A stretch of DNA of 64,000 nt from Halicephalobus mephisto (taxonomy: Eukaryota; Nematoda; Chromadorea; Rhabditida; Panagrolaimidae), in assembly GCA_009193035.1 (NCBI GenBank), contig SWDT01000281.1, positions 1 to 64,000 on the forward strand, given 5' to 3'. Below, piece after piece: positions 21,035 through 32,718 of the stretch (position 1 is its first letter; every line of letters begins with the position of its first letter). The notes under the pieces were generated by a model. That model was given only the letters and a program-made list of their open reading frames with translations. It was not told the DNA's origin and did not search any database. A program made the position numbers and the translations under genes.

Positions 21035-21310
21035 TATGTTAATTAACAAGTTAATACTTGATATACTGTACACAGTATCCCCATTGTCCAGCACATAGGG
21101 TATTTCCCTTCGAGACCTAGCCCGCTTACGCAGTAACCAGTTACCATACCGATATAAAGAAGACCAATCATAGTAACAACTATATATTAATTGCCTATCC
21201 TACATCTAATTTGCTTTATATACAGTATCCCCATTGCCCAGCACGTAGGGTATTTCCCTTCGAGACCTAGCCAGCTTACGCAGTAACCAGTTAACACACT
21301 AATATAGCAC
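21035..21310 (+). repeat. Two tandem units of about 140 bp, a dispersed repeat family
   Basis: Both units read CAGTATCCCCATTG, CAGCAC, then TAGGGTATTTCCCTTCGAGA and CGCAGTAACCAGTTA. They differ at only a few bases in these blocks. A third, diverged copy lies on the opposite strand at 2636-2745. Minus-strand frames across it are open in part, but no start or domain is recognised. Confidence 0.7.
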
Positions 21311-21879
21311 TTATTATTCTCAGTGATCCCTATTATTCGTGATTTCTGTGCTCCCCATACTGTCGAGGTCCAACCCAAGAACTACAGCAATTATGAAAAT
21401 CACCTTTGACCTTACAGTATCCCGCTGCGGAAAACTTTATTACTGTAATTTCCGGATTTTAAAAACTTACAATTATTGATTGATATTTTGTACCTTGAAA
21501 TTTGAAATTTATGTTTCCCTGCTATTGGACTCAAATACAGTCGGATATGTGGGTAAACAAAAAGAAGAAAGTCTGTACAGTCAGAAATTCAAAGATGCAC
21601 GATCCGCGAAATATTAGAAACGAGCTCCCGAGCTTTCGTCGAAGCTTTGTTTATTATCACAGCAGAACCTCTTCAATGAGTAGATTTGTAAAGCCTGTCA
21701 AAGCCCTGGATTTCCGTCGGAGTAGATCCTTCTCGGCCTACGCTTTTTTGAGAGTCGGGCGGAGGACAGTTCTCGAGCTTTCCGCAAGTCAAAGTTTTTG
21801 GACGAAAATATTTTACAATTTGCTTCTTGCGTTGATTTCCACGGATTTTGATCAACAATAAAGTTCCTCCAAAGTTTAT

Positions 21880-22400
21880 ATATCTCTCCAGAATCCGACA
21901 GAAAATTTTGTAATTTGGAAAAATTCAAAATTCTTCTGGAATATCTTCTAAAATCTTACAGTAGGATTCTGGAGGCTTAACACTTGGTCGAAAATCTTAG
22001 AATATATTTGATAATCTTACGGTAGGATTCTGAAGGTTTGGAATTCATCTAGAAATTTTGGAATATCTTCTCAAATCTTACAGTAGGATTTTTGAATCTA
22101 GTGAGAACTTCTGAAATTTTCAAAAATCTTCTAGAATTTATCCAGAAATTCTGAAATCTTTATAAATCTCATGACAAGGTTCTGGAGTCTTTCAGAATCT
22201 ATTCAAAAATTCCAACACCTTCGGAATTTCCGGAAGGATTTCTAAAATCTCCCAAAAACCATTCCAGAATCTTCCAGAATCTCATTAAGCCTTCCAAAAT
22301 TTCCAAGAATCTCATTAAGCCTTCCAGAATCTCATTAAATCCTCCAGAATCCTGTCGAAATTTCTGACATCTTCCGAAATTTCGTAAAATCTAAAAATTC
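21880..22400. repeat. Degenerate AGAATCTTC tract with heat-shock-element-like text
   Basis: Words such as CTCCAGAATC, CTTCTGGAATATCTTC and TTCCAGAATCTTCCAGAATC recur throughout. Near 22263 the spacing TTC-CA-GAA-TC-TTC-CA-GAA fits the heat-shock-factor consensus of alternating TTC/GAA every five bases. Similar tracts lie at 18000-18190, 27130-27700, 30540-31080, 36200-36690 and 39180-40080. Confidence 0.6.
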
Positions 22401-22501
22401 GTGTCGAGATAATTTTGCAAAAATTTTATTTTTATTTTTTCGAAATAATAATTTTTAACGATTAATATTCCAGGTGATTGTCCACAAAATTACTCTCAAA
22501 A

Positions 22502-24596
22502 ATGTCGGACGAAGAATAGTAAATTATTCATTTTTATTTTTTTAAATAATGTTTAAATTTTCAGTGAATACGAAGAGGAAGAGGAAGTCGAAGAAGAAGT
22601 CGAAGATCACTACAAGTATGAATTTTAATATTTATTAAAATTATTGAAATTATTTAAAATTAAAAATTATCAAAATTACTGAAATTGTTTAAAATTAAAA
22701 ATTATCAAATATTTTTAAAATTAAAAATTGTCAAAATTACTGAAATTGTTTAAAATTAAAAATTAAAAATTATTTAAATTATTTAAAATTAAATTTATCA
22801 AATTTTTTAAAAATTATTATTTATTGAAATTATTTAAAATTAATATTTTTTAAATCATTAAAACTATTTATAATTATTGTTTATTGATTTTCTTTAAAAA
22901 TTTATAGTGCTTCCAAACGTAGTACTCACGTTTCTGAAACCATCGAAAGTGAAAATTTGACCGAAGGCGAAAAAGCCATGTTGGCGGCCAAAAAACGTCA
23001 ACAAGAAGAAGACAACGCTAAATTGGTCGATTACGAAGAACGTCGAAGAATCGAACGTGAACGAGAAGAAGAGGAACTTCGCCTTCTGAAGGAGAAACAA
23101 GAACAACGTCGACTTCAACGTGAAGAAGAAGAACGTCAGATGGCGGAGAAGAAACGACAAGATGAAGAACGTCGACTTCGTGAAGAAGAAGAACGTCGTC
23201 AACGTATGGAAGCCGAAAGAAAGAAAAAAGAAGAAGAAAAAATGAAACGCGCTCAGATGATGAGCGGATTCGCCGGGGTCGCTGCCGCAGGCGGTGGAAG
23301 AAACTTTGTTATTCCGGAGAAAAAAGACAAAGCAGATAAATTTGGAAATATTGTTCAAGCTAAACAGGAAATGGGAATGACCAAAGAACAACAGGAAGAA
23401 GCTAAAGAAAATTTTCTCCATTCTGTTAGAAAAGCCATCGATCTCGAAAATGTTCTTTCTGGAGACCTCAAAGCAAAAATTAAAGAAATGCATTCTCGTA
23501 TTTGCAAACTTGAAGCTGACAAATACGATCTTGAAAAACGTCATGAACGTCAAACTTATGATGTAAAATTTAATTAAATTTTTTCAAAAAAATTTTAATA
23601 TTTTAGTTGAAAGAATTAAACGAACGTCAACGTCAAGTCACACGTAACCGTAACTCCAAACAAGGAGCTCAAGACGACACCGGCGGACGTCATCCTCCAA
23701 AAATCGCCGTTGTCAACAAATACGACCGTCAAATCGACAGACGTAACTTCAAGGAACGCCGTGCCATGTACGACAAGGTAAAAAATATTTAACATTAATA
23801 ATTCCAAAAATCTCAAATTCTGCAAAATTAAAAATACGCTAAATTAATAATTCTAAATCCCATAAAATCGGAAATATTTAACATTAATAATTCCAAAAAT
23901 TCTAAATTTTACAAGTCGAAAATATTTAAGATTAATAATTCTAAAAATCTCAAATTTTACAGAATTAAAAATATTCTAGATTAATAATTCCAAAAATCTC
24001 AAATTTTACATAAGCAATTCTATAACTTTCTAGGATACTGTAGACACCTTTGGAATCTCATATAAACTTCTGAAATTTTTCCGAAATTTTTCATTAATTC
24101 ATGGATATTTTTGAATTTTATAAACTTTAAAAGTTTCTAGAATCAAAGAAATTTCTTACATTTTATAAAAATTTTGAAATTCTTTTTTGAGAAGTTTTAT
24201 GAAATTCAATTTTTTAATGGTTTTTGAATTAATCTATGAAATTTTGAGAAATTTTATGAAATTTAACTTTTTTAACAATAATTTTTAAATAATGTAGAAA
24301 ATTTTAAGAAATTTTTGAGAAGTTTTATGAAATTTAACTTTTTTAACAATAATTTTTAAATAATTTAGAAAATTTTAAAAAATTCTTGAGAAGTTTTATG
24401 AAATTTAAGTTTTTAATCATGGCTTGGATTTCAGAAGGATGCTTTCCCGTGCTTCCCGAACGTCCCCCCTCCACCGACGATCCTCGAGTTCAAGCCCAAG
24501 AAGGAGATCGTGTACGATGCCTACCAGAACGAAGTCAACGAGGACGAGGTTGAAGAGGAATACGAAGAAGGCGAAGAAGAAGAAGAAGAGGAATAA
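22502..24596 (+). CDS. tnt: Troponin T (351 aa, five exons)
   Basis: Exons: 22502-22518, 22565-22615, 22908-23562, 23607-23777, 24435-24596; phases agree at every junction. The protein starts MSDEEYEYEEEEEVEEE, the usual acidic troponin T head. A long charged region rich in RREEEERR-type heptads follows. Next comes the conserved troponin core: MKRAQMMSGFAG, then a helix with LHSVRKAIDLENVLSGDLKAKIKEMHSRICKLE (tropomyosin, troponin I and troponin C contact region). It ends with a poly-Glu tail (EEEYEEGEEEEEEE), as in invertebrate troponin T. It anchors the troponin complex to tropomyosin on muscle thin filaments and makes contraction calcium-dependent. C. elegans has several paralogues (tnt-1/mup-2 to tnt-4); which one this matches cannot be decided here. 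Introns are AT-rich, and alternative exons are possible in the large introns 2 and 4. Confidence 0.95.
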
Positions 24597-24707
24597 GTAG
24601 CCAGTCCCTCTGACTACAGTACTCCTCTAAATTTGAATCTTTATTTTTCAAAAAAACTTGAATAATTCTTTAGCGAAGTAATTACAATTGAAAAAATTAT
24701 TTTTTTG

Positions 24708-24713
24708 AATAAA
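24708..24713 (+). terminator. Poly(A) signal of troponin T
   Basis: AATAAA about 112 bases after the stop codon, followed by a T-rich stretch. Confidence 0.6.
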
Positions 24714-25260
24714 GTTTTTTATAAAAAAATTTTTTTTCAAGTGCTTTTAGTTCTTAAAATTGTTTTACCATTTTCGTTTTCAACTTTTTTATTGAATCAA
24801 GCGTTTTTGATCTAATCTTCCGAAGCTCTTGAATTCTTTTCGGTTATCTTTTTTGTTCCGCGGACAACGGCAAATTAAGGACCCCACCGAAATTCGACGA
24901 TGCAGTGCTTTCCGTCTTCGTTCGTTGAAGCAGAAGAGTTCTACATCTTTTGCTTTTTCGCTCGGGGGCTTTCAATATTATCTACTCATTCTAGGAAATT
25001 GTCGGCTCTATTTGTGAGAAGTCAAATTGGCATTCTTGTGGATTTTAGATAAGCAAAATTCGGCCTTCTGAAGAAATAAAAATATCTACTTTTTTATCTT
25101 TAAAAATCACAATGTCGAATTTCAAAAATATGGTTTTTGCCTCAGGCAAAGTCCCGGCCAGATTTGGCTTTTTCAAAACCACCTGTTTTCGTTTTTTCAT
25201 GTCCGTTATTGTGGTTTTTAAATACGTTAATTTCTAATTTACAAGCTTACTAATTAAAAA
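24714..25260. other. Intergenic, GC-balanced island without a supported gene
   Basis: 24780-25200 is less AT-rich than its surroundings and contains a 62-codon plus frame from 24829, but no splice sites, domain or conserved motif could be recognised. It may be a decayed exon or an unrecognised repeat. Confidence 0.35.
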
Positions 25261-25282
25261 AGTAATATAGTTTTTATTGTTT

Positions 25283-25430
25283 TTGAATTCGCGCGCAAAG
25301 AGAGCGAGAGGTTTATGAAGATGGAAAAAACGGTAAATTTGGCAACTTCCTACTGGAATCGACTCGCGCTCCCTCACGCACGCTGTCATTTTGTTTTTTA
25401 CCTAAATTTAAAATTTTCTAAAAATTCTCA
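25283..25430 (+). repeat. R1 element with both arms
   Basis: GAATTCGCGCGCAAAGAGAG opens it, GGTAAATTTGGCAAC lies in the middle, and CTCGCGCTCCCTCACGCACG closes it, followed by TTTACCTAAATTT. The two outer boxes are inverted complements with mismatches, so the unit can fold back. Confidence 0.75.
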
Positions 25431-25707
25431 TTTAATTCTTTTTGAAAAACCTATTTTTTTAATTTTTATATTAATACAATATTTTAAAGTTTTGTTTTTT
25501 AATAAATACAAAAAATAATATATCTCATAATTTTAAAAAATCGGATTTTATTTTTTATATAAATTTTTGAACTTTCTAAAAATTCTCATTTTATTTTCAT
25601 ATTAATACGGTATTTTGAATTTTTAAATTTCTTAATACAAAAAATAATTAATTTTATAATTTTAAAAAATCGGATTTTATTTTTTATATAAATTTTTGAA
25701 ATTTCTA

Positions 25708-25872
25708 CACACAAAAAAAGCGTATTTTTTAACTCAGTAACAATTACCAACTGTGGTAAAATTGCAGCACAATTGTTACGGTTTTCACACATACGTGATA
25801 ATTGTAATAAAACTTGTAACTCAGTAATCACTGTTTGCGTTTGTTACTTGGCAAAAGTTGTACTTTTTTGTG
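25708..25872 (+). mobile_element. 165-bp TA-flanked MITE
   Basis: Starts CACACAAAAAAAGCGTA and ends GTACTTTTTTGTG, flanked by TA on both sides. The inside contains AACTCAGTAACAATTACC and its rough complement GTTACTTGG. No coding capacity. The ends match those of the larger element at 27940-28832. Confidence 0.7.
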
Positions 25873-26589
25873 TATAAAAATTCTCATTTTATTTTCATAT
25901 TAATACAATATTTTTAAAATTTCTAAATTTCTTAATACAAAAAATAATAAATTTGATAATTTCAAAAATTGAATTTTATTTTTTATTTAAATTTTTAAAT
26001 TTTCTAAAAATACTCATTTTCATATTAATACGGTATTTTGAAGTTTTAAATTTCTTAATACAAAAAATAATAAATTTCATAATTTTAAAAATTGAATTCT
26101 ATTTTTACCTAAATTTCAAACTTTCTAAAAATTCATATAATTTCAAAAAACTTTTATTTTTATAATAATTCAATTTTTCGAGATGTTTGAATCTTTGCGG
26201 AAAATAAAAGAATTTAAAAAAAAATAAAAAACAGTAAATCTGACATTTTTATTTAATTATGCTTTTCTTATTTTTTATTTAAATTTTAAATTGCGAAAAA
26301 TTTTTGAACTTTGAAATTAAAAAAATTAATTTTTTAAACATTTTTAAAAATTCTATTCGTGTCGAAAAAATTTGTAAAAAAAAACAAATTTTTGGTTTTT
26401 TATAATAGTGTGATTTTTTCGAAAGTCATTGTTCGGTCATATTTAACCCAAAATTTGCTGTCTGACTTCCGGAATTCTTTGATTGAGCAACATTAGCCAG
26501 TATTGTTCCTTCTTGAAAAAGCTGACTGTTAAAATTTGTTTTTACATTTGAATGGAATTCAATAGAATGCGGTATTTTGACTCAATTCT

Positions 26590-26960
26590 GATTAATTCTT
26601 TTTTATTCTTCAAAAACTTTAGTCTTAAAAAACGATTTTTTCAACTTAAATTTTATTCTTAAAAAAACGATTTTCTTTAAAACTTTATTTTTAGAAAAAA
26701 AATGTTTTTAAAAAATTTTTAATTTTTGAAAAAAAAAATGATTTTTTAAAAATTTAAATTTTGGAAAAAAAAAGATTTTTAAAAAATTTAAATTTTAGAA
26801 AAAGTTTTTTTTTAATTTTAATTTTTTGAAAAAAGTTTTTTTTAATTTTAATTTTGGAAAAAAAATGATTTTTAAAAAATTTAAATTTTAGAAAAAGTTT
26901 TTTTTTAATTTTAATTTTTTGAAAAAAAGTTTTTTTTAATTTTAATTTTTGAAAAAAAAT
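26590..26960. repeat. Tandem AT repeat of TTTTGGAAAAAAAATGATTT type
   Basis: Units of about 50-60 bases alternate GAAAAAAAATGATTTTT and AAATTTAAATTTTAGAAAA. Confidence 0.75.
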
Positions 26961-27129
26961 GATTTTTTTAAATTTTATTTTACAATTAAAACTAGTTTTA
27001 TTTTTAATTCAGAAAGTATGACAAGATGATTTGGTTTTTCACCTTTTATGGATAAAATAAATAATTTCTGAGAAATTTAAAAAATTGTCGTCGTTATTTT
27101 CATTAATCTTTCGGACCTAGCCCTTTTAT

Positions 27130-27700
27130 ATGGCTAAATTTCGTGAAAGTTTTAGAATTTTTCTGAATTCATTGAAAAGTTTTAGAAATTTATGAAAATT
27201 TTTGACATGTTTTAAAATATTATGGAAGTTCTCAGAATATTTTAGAATTTAATAAAAATGTCTGAAATTTTAAGTTTTTGGAAAATTTGAGAATTTTAAG
27301 AAATTTTAAAAACTTTTCTGGAATTTTATAGATTTTTGAAGTTTTCCAGAATCTCGTAGAAGTTTTCAGAAGCCTTTTGAGATTTCATGGGAACTTCTGG
27401 GAATTTTTAGAATCTCGTGAAAACTGTTAAAATCTCCCAGAATTTCAAAAGCTTTCTGGAAGTCTTCTGAAATTTCAAAAAAGTGCATAAAATATTTCAG
27501 AAGTCTTTTAGAATCTCGTAGAATCTTTTAAAAGTCTTCTAGAATCTTTACAGAATCTCGTAGAATTTTTCAGAAGCCTTCTAGAATCTCGTAAAATCTT
27601 CTAGAATCTTCTCAGAATTTCGTAGAATCTTTTAAAAGCCTTCTAGAATCTTTTCAGAATCTCATAAAATTTTGTAGAACCTTTCAGAATCTAATTTCCC
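27130..27700. repeat. Degenerate AGAATCTCGTAGAATCTTC tract
   Basis: Repeated words GAAGCCTTCTAGAATCTCGT and AATCTTCTAGAATCTTC occur throughout. Several stretches satisfy TTCnnGAAnnTTC, for example near 27600. It sits in a gene-free region. Confidence 0.65.
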
Positions 27701-27939
27701 TTTTTTCAATCACTTAAAATTCCTCACTAAAAAATTCTGCAATATTTTTAACCTTTAATTTTTGCAGTTAATTTTTAAGATTTAATTAATTTTATAAAAC
27801 TCATCTCAAGAAATTTATTTTTAATTTATATAATATCTGGATTTTAATAATCTATGTTAATCCTAAAAAAATTTTAATTATTTATTTGAACAATAACTAT
27901 TTTTTGAGACATTTGACTTTGTAGATTTTTTCGTTTTTA

Positions 27940-28832
27940 CACACAAAAAAATATAACTTTTGGTACAGTAGTAAATAGTCACTATTAAGTTTTATTTCCC
28001 GTCACAAATACGAAATATTCATAGAAAATAATACTTATATTCATTTTTGTCACTTTTTGCGATTTTTGCAAGATCAAAAATTGTTTTTTGTGAACTTAAC
28101 GGAGATATACAGTGGATCTAATATATCTGATATATCATAGTTTTTTAATTTTCCAATATATCACATACAATCCACAGATATCAATATACAAAAAAATATT
28201 ATTTTTGGTACAGTAATAAATGTAGATTTTCACTATTAAGTTTTAATTTCTATCACAAATGTCAAATATTCACGAAAAATGTGACGATTTTGTCACATTT
28301 CGCAATTGTTACAAGGCCAAAAGTTACGTTTTTTTGTGAACTTAACGGAGATATACAGTGGATCTAATGTATCTGATATATCATAGTTTTTTAATTTTCC
28401 GATATATCATATACAATCCATAGATATCAATATACAAAAAAATATAATTTTTATTTTAGTAATAAATGTAGATTTTCACTATTAAGTTTTAATTTTGATC
28501 ACAAATGTCAAATATTCACGAAAAATGTGACGATTTTGTCACATTTCGCAATTGTTACAAGGCCAAAAGTTACGTTTTTTTGTGAACTTAATGTAACTGT
28601 ACATTGGATCTAATATATCTGATATATCATAGTTTTTTAATTTTCCGATATATCACATACAATCCACAGATATCAATATTCAAAAAAATATAATTTTTGG
28701 TCCTGTAACAAATAAAAATCGTCACTATTAAGTTTTAATTTCTATCACAAATGTCAAATATTCACGAAAAATGTGACGATTTTGTCACATTTCGCAATTG
28801 TTACAAGGCCAAAAGTTACGTTTTTTTGTGTG
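27940..28832 (+). mobile_element. 893-bp TA-flanked element made of about 245-bp tandem units
   Basis: Starts CACACAAAAAAATATAAC and ends GTTACGTTTTTTTGTGTG, flanked by TA. The inside has nearly four units, each with GGAGATATACAGTGGATC, TGATATATCATAG, CCACAGATATCAATA, then TTCACTATTAAGTTTTAAT and AATGTGACGATTTTGTCACA. No transposase. A second locus of the same family lies at 42412-42806. Confidence 0.75.
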
Positions 28833-29365
28833 TAATCGTTAGAGCGTTTGTACTTTTTTGCAACGACAAAACTGAGACTTGTAAAAAAGAAATAAACCGA
28901 CGTCGACACAGATTCTCCACTCGTCAGTTTCGGCAACGCCTCAAGTAGCGTCCAGTCTTCTTTGTTCTCGAGAGTTTCCATCAACTATTTTTTTTTCAAT
29001 TTTCAACTTTTTTTAAAAATCAAATTTTTTTAAATTCAAACAATTATTTCGAAATTGTTTTTTATGAAATTTTAAATTCAGATAAAAAATGTCCTCGAGG
29101 AAGACCATTTTGAACTCAAATGGATAAATAGAGTATAAAAATGGGCCGAAAACGAAGATGTCCAATTTTGAAGCTAGGCCCTAGGGCGCGAAGTTGTCGC
29201 GGTGTCAATTAGAAGGAAAGTAGCGGCGTTTTCTTTCCCGTTCTTATTCCATTTCTTGTGGAATCGTTGTTGTGGCTTCGTAGAACCCATCTAAAATTTT
29301 TTTCGTTTCTCAATAATCACTTTCATTTTTTTAAAGTTCTTAGAAGTCAGTTAATCTTCGAGAAA
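28833..29365. other. Intergenic, GC-balanced island
   Basis: Contains AGTATAAAAATGG near 29132, a TATA-like word, followed by a non-repetitive stretch with GCGCGAAGTTGTCGCGG. No reading frame or splice structure is supported. It could be promoter or 5' exon sequence for the GPCR gene 3.4 kb downstream. Confidence 0.3.
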
Positions 29366-30045
29366 ATCTGTGGTCCGTATTATGAAAGTTGCCGATCAGA
29401 GTTCTGGGACTGAATTTCGGACTTTTCGTGTCGGGACGATTTTTGTCTATTTAAAAAAGTTGTATTTTTTCTTACGCAAATTGACATTTAGGATTTCATA
29501 TCTGGATATTCTGAATCCAAACATGATTCATAAGTTGTATCCTAGCACGAAAACTCCAACTTCTGACCGTTGATTTTCATGATACAGAGTACTGTATTTT
29601 GTACTTCTTATTACGAAAGTTGAAGATCAGAGTTCTGAGGCTGAAGTTCGGACTTTTCGTGTCGGGACGATTTTTGAGGATTTTTGTTTATTTAAAAAAG
29701 TTTTACTTTTTCTTACGTGAATTGATAGGCCTTATATCTGGATGTTCTGAATCCGAACATGACCCCGAGTCGTATCCTAGCACGAAAACTCCAACCTCTG
29801 ACCGTCAGCTTTCATCCTGTGGAGTACTGTACTCTGTTTTATAAAAAATGACAGAGTTCGAAATTTGGATTTTTCGTGCTGAGACTACTTCACGGATTTC
29901 CCTACTTGAAGAAGTTCCTTTATCTAAATTAATCAAACTTAAAATCTGAATCTTTGAATCCAAACATGACTCTGAGTTGTGTCTCAGCACGAAAAGTCCG
30001 AAATTTGACCTCGAAGTTCGTCGACTTTGAAAATACAGAGTCCCG
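29366..30045 (+). repeat. Three tandem foldback units of about 220 bp
   Basis: Each unit begins near GAAAGTTGAAGATCAGAGTT and CGGACTTTTCGTGTCGGGAC. It ends with TCCTAGCACGAAAACTCCAA and TCTGACCGTCAGCTTTCAT, which is the inverted complement of its own start. Between the arms lies TATTTAAAAAAGT and TATCTGGATGTTCTGAATCC text. A diverged unit lies at 58755-58925. Confidence 0.7.
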
Positions 30046-30540
30046 GATTCGCAATGGTCAAAACAGAAGTGACTCTGAATTTCTATTCTAGGATATCCGG
30101 AACCCGATTATAATGGAGTATTGAATGGTCCAGTATTGTTGTCCGGACTGATGACGCTTTTCAGAAGGAACCATGAGGTGGGCTATTAGCATAAACATCC
30201 CCCTGTTTGTATCCCATGGAGGATTAACGAATCAATGTCCATATGAATCCTCGGAATTTATTGAATGTACTTGTTGCTAGTCTGGTTTCGTATATAGTTG
30301 CTCCTGTGAATACACAATTACGCAACAATGAAGCCAAACAGGAACGGCACTTATGTTCACGAAAAACGCTTCACGTATTCCGCGGATGTCTCTTCATCCC
30401 TCTGTGTTTCGTGTTTTCTCGTCAAAGTGTCAACTTTCCTTTTATCATTATCAAATATCACATATTTTCCAAATATTTTAATTCTTTCGTTGTTATTGAC
30501 CTTTGTGAATTTCGCAATTTTTAATTTCGTGCATTTTTTG
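30046..30540. other. Unassigned non-repetitive stretch
   Basis: A 93-codon plus frame starts at 30243, but it has no recognisable domain, its N-terminus is only weakly hydrophobic, and no splice partner is visible. I leave it unannotated as a gene. Confidence 0.3.
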
Positions 30541-31090
30541 AAATTTTTTTGAAAATTTGTAGTTTTTTTGGAGAATTTTAGGGTCTTGTAGAAGCTTTTG
30601 AAATTTTTCTAGGATCTTATTGAAGTTTCTAGATAACTTTTAGAATTTTATAGAAATTTTATAGAATTTTTTTAAAAATTTTTAAATCCTCCAGAATTTT
30701 ATAGAAACTTCTGAATAATTTTTAGAATCTTATTGAAGCTTCTGAATTCTTCTAGAATCTTGCAAAATTGAATTGTTTATAATTTTGTGGAAATTTTTGG
30801 ACTATTTTAAAGTTTTGCAAAAATTTTTTTGAAATTTTCAGGATTTTATAGAAGCTTCCAGAATCGAATAAGACTCTGGAACTTCTAAGAATATCTTATA
30901 AATTTTTGAAGCATTTTAAAATTCAATTAAAATTTTTAATTTTATAAAATTTAATAAAAAATTTTAATTTTTTAAAAATTCGAGAAACTTCTGGATAATT
31001 TTTCAGAACATTATTGAAGTTTCTGAAGTCCTCAAAAATGCCATATTTATTAATTTTTAGAATCTTTAAAAATTCCATAAATTTTTCAAT
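30541..31090. repeat. Degenerate TTTTAGAATCTTATTGAAGC tract
   Basis: Short imperfect repeats of AGAATTTTATAGAAACTTCT and TTATTGAAGCTTCTGAA text, of the same kind as at 27130-27700 but more diverged. Confidence 0.55.
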
Positions 31091-31591
31091 TTTCGAATTT
31101 AAATTTTTAAAATTAATTTTTACTTTTTAAAATACTGTAATTTTCGAAAATCCGATCATTTTTGAAAATTCCCTGTAGTCCTCGAAATTGCTTCTTTTAA
31201 TGAGTTGCGGATTTTCCATTTATTCTGAGAGCTTGCTGAAGGCTAAAAACACCATATAATTTGTTTCCTGATGCGATCGAGCGAATAATCAGTCCGAAGT
31301 CCTTAATTTATTTTTGTGCTTTTTTCAACTTTGTTTTCATCGATGTCATGGTCGATTAGAACGGAAAAAAGAAAATCCGAAAAATCTAAAAAGTCTAAAA
31401 AATTTTTAATAAAAATATCTGTTTTTTTATTTTCAAAAATTACATTTTTTAAATTTTCGAAAAAAATCTATTTTTTACTTAAATTTTATAATTTTAAAAA
31501 TTATGATAATTCGTGTCGAGACAACTCCAAAAAAGCCTATTTTTGTTTTTATAATAATGTGAATAATTTAAAAGTTATAATCCGCAATTTT

Positions 31592-32310
31592 TGAATTCCC
31601 GCGCAAAATGAGAGACTTCTATAAAAAGAAAAAATGGCAAATCTGGTAATCGTACTACTTTAATCTACTCAATTTTTACTTGTATCTTAAAAATTACTAA
31701 AGTTTTCTAAAAATTTTATTTTCAATTTTTATTAGGTTTTTGGTAATTTTGAATTGGCGCGCAAAGAGAGAGAGGAAGATGAAGATGAAAAAAAGGCAAA
31801 TTTGGCAAATCATTTCCGAAATCAACTGTCTTCACTCGCTCTCTTTCTTTCTTTTTCTTCGTTTCTCCCTCTCTTATTCCTCTTCTTTTCTTTGTTTCTT
31901 ATTCTCTTTTTTTCTCTCTCTCTTCCCTTTTATCTCTCTGTTCCTTTTTCTCTCTCTCTCTCTCTTTTTTTTTTCCTTCTTTTACCCAAATTTTAGAATA
32001 TTTAAAAAATATTTAATTTTCATGATGATTTTCTTGAAGCTTTTAATTTCCCGCGTAAAATGAGAGACCTTTATGAAAATAACGATAAATCTGGCAATTT
32101 GCTACCTTAATCAATTTGACCTTTTCTCTTTTGCACTTTTTTGCTAAAATGCTAAAAAATTCATAAAAAATTTCATTATCAATTTTTTATTATAATTTGT
32201 TTTTGAAATTTTAAAATTCGCGCGCAAAAAGAGCAAACTCAGTAAGAATGGAAAAAACGGTAAAACTGGCAATGCGGTACTTGTTTTTCGACTCGCGTTT
32301 TTCTTTCAAT
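31592..32310 (+). repeat. Cluster of R1 elements (four copies, partial and expanded)
   Basis: Copies begin at about 31592 (CCCGCGCAAAATGAGAGA), 31757 (GGCGCGCAAAGAGAGAGAGG, with a long CTCTCTTTCTTTC tract to about 32000), 32048 (CCCGCGTAAAATGAGAG) and 32217 (CGCGCGCAAAAAGAGC). Each has a GGTAAATCTGGCAA-type middle box; some keep the CTCGC right box and TACCCAAATTTTA end. Confidence 0.75.
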
Positions 32311-32718
32311 CCTAAAATTTTTTATATGAATTTTTTATATGAATTTTTTTATATATTTGTATTTTTATAAAATTGAGATTATTTGTAAAAGTTTTTATGT
32401 GTATTTGTGACTTTTCGCATCGGCTGACATTCGTTTTTTGAAGATGAACGTCAAGTCCTGAAAATACTTCCATAGTTGCCATTAATCGTCACTCTTTCTA
32501 AATCCTCGCATTGCCAGTGGCTCTTCTCGTTTTATTCCGCATTCTTATCCTCCAAAGAGCAGCATAGTATGGATCCTCAAACTCATTGAATTTCTCGATT
32601 AATATCCCATAATTTTAATATATGCAAAATTGACGAATATTCTTTAAAATTATTCGAGATTTTTTTCCTTGTTTTATTGATGTTTCTTTGAGGTTTTATT
32701 AATAAAAAATGTTTCAGC

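Larger units (their letters stand above)
20506..22501. other. Intergenic region upstream of troponin T
   Basis: About 2 kb. 20700-21000 and 21380-21870 are GC-balanced and non-repetitive, so they may hold promoter elements or 5' non-coding exons of the muscle gene. A 119-codon plus frame at 21502-21861 has no domain or splice support. 21035-21310 is a two-unit tandem repeat, and 21880-22400 is AGAATCTTC-type text; both are listed separately. An acceptor (ATATTCCAG) near 22474 precedes the start codon. Confidence 0.5.

Noticed and set aside
21502..21861. 119-codon plus frame upstream of troponin T
   Set aside because: No recognised motif, no splice sites that join it to another exon; the opposite strand is equally open.
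22894..23553. 219-codon minus-strand frame opposite troponin T
   Set aside because: Shadow of the charged troponin exon: Glu/Arg codons read backwards give Phe/Ser runs. No splice structure or domain.
30243..30524. 93-codon plus frame upstream of the GPCR
   Set aside because: Hydrophobic but without a domain, and no donor connects it in frame to the GPCR exons.
31740..32063. 107-codon plus frame
   Set aside because: Reads through the CTCTCTTTCTTTC tract of an R1 element.
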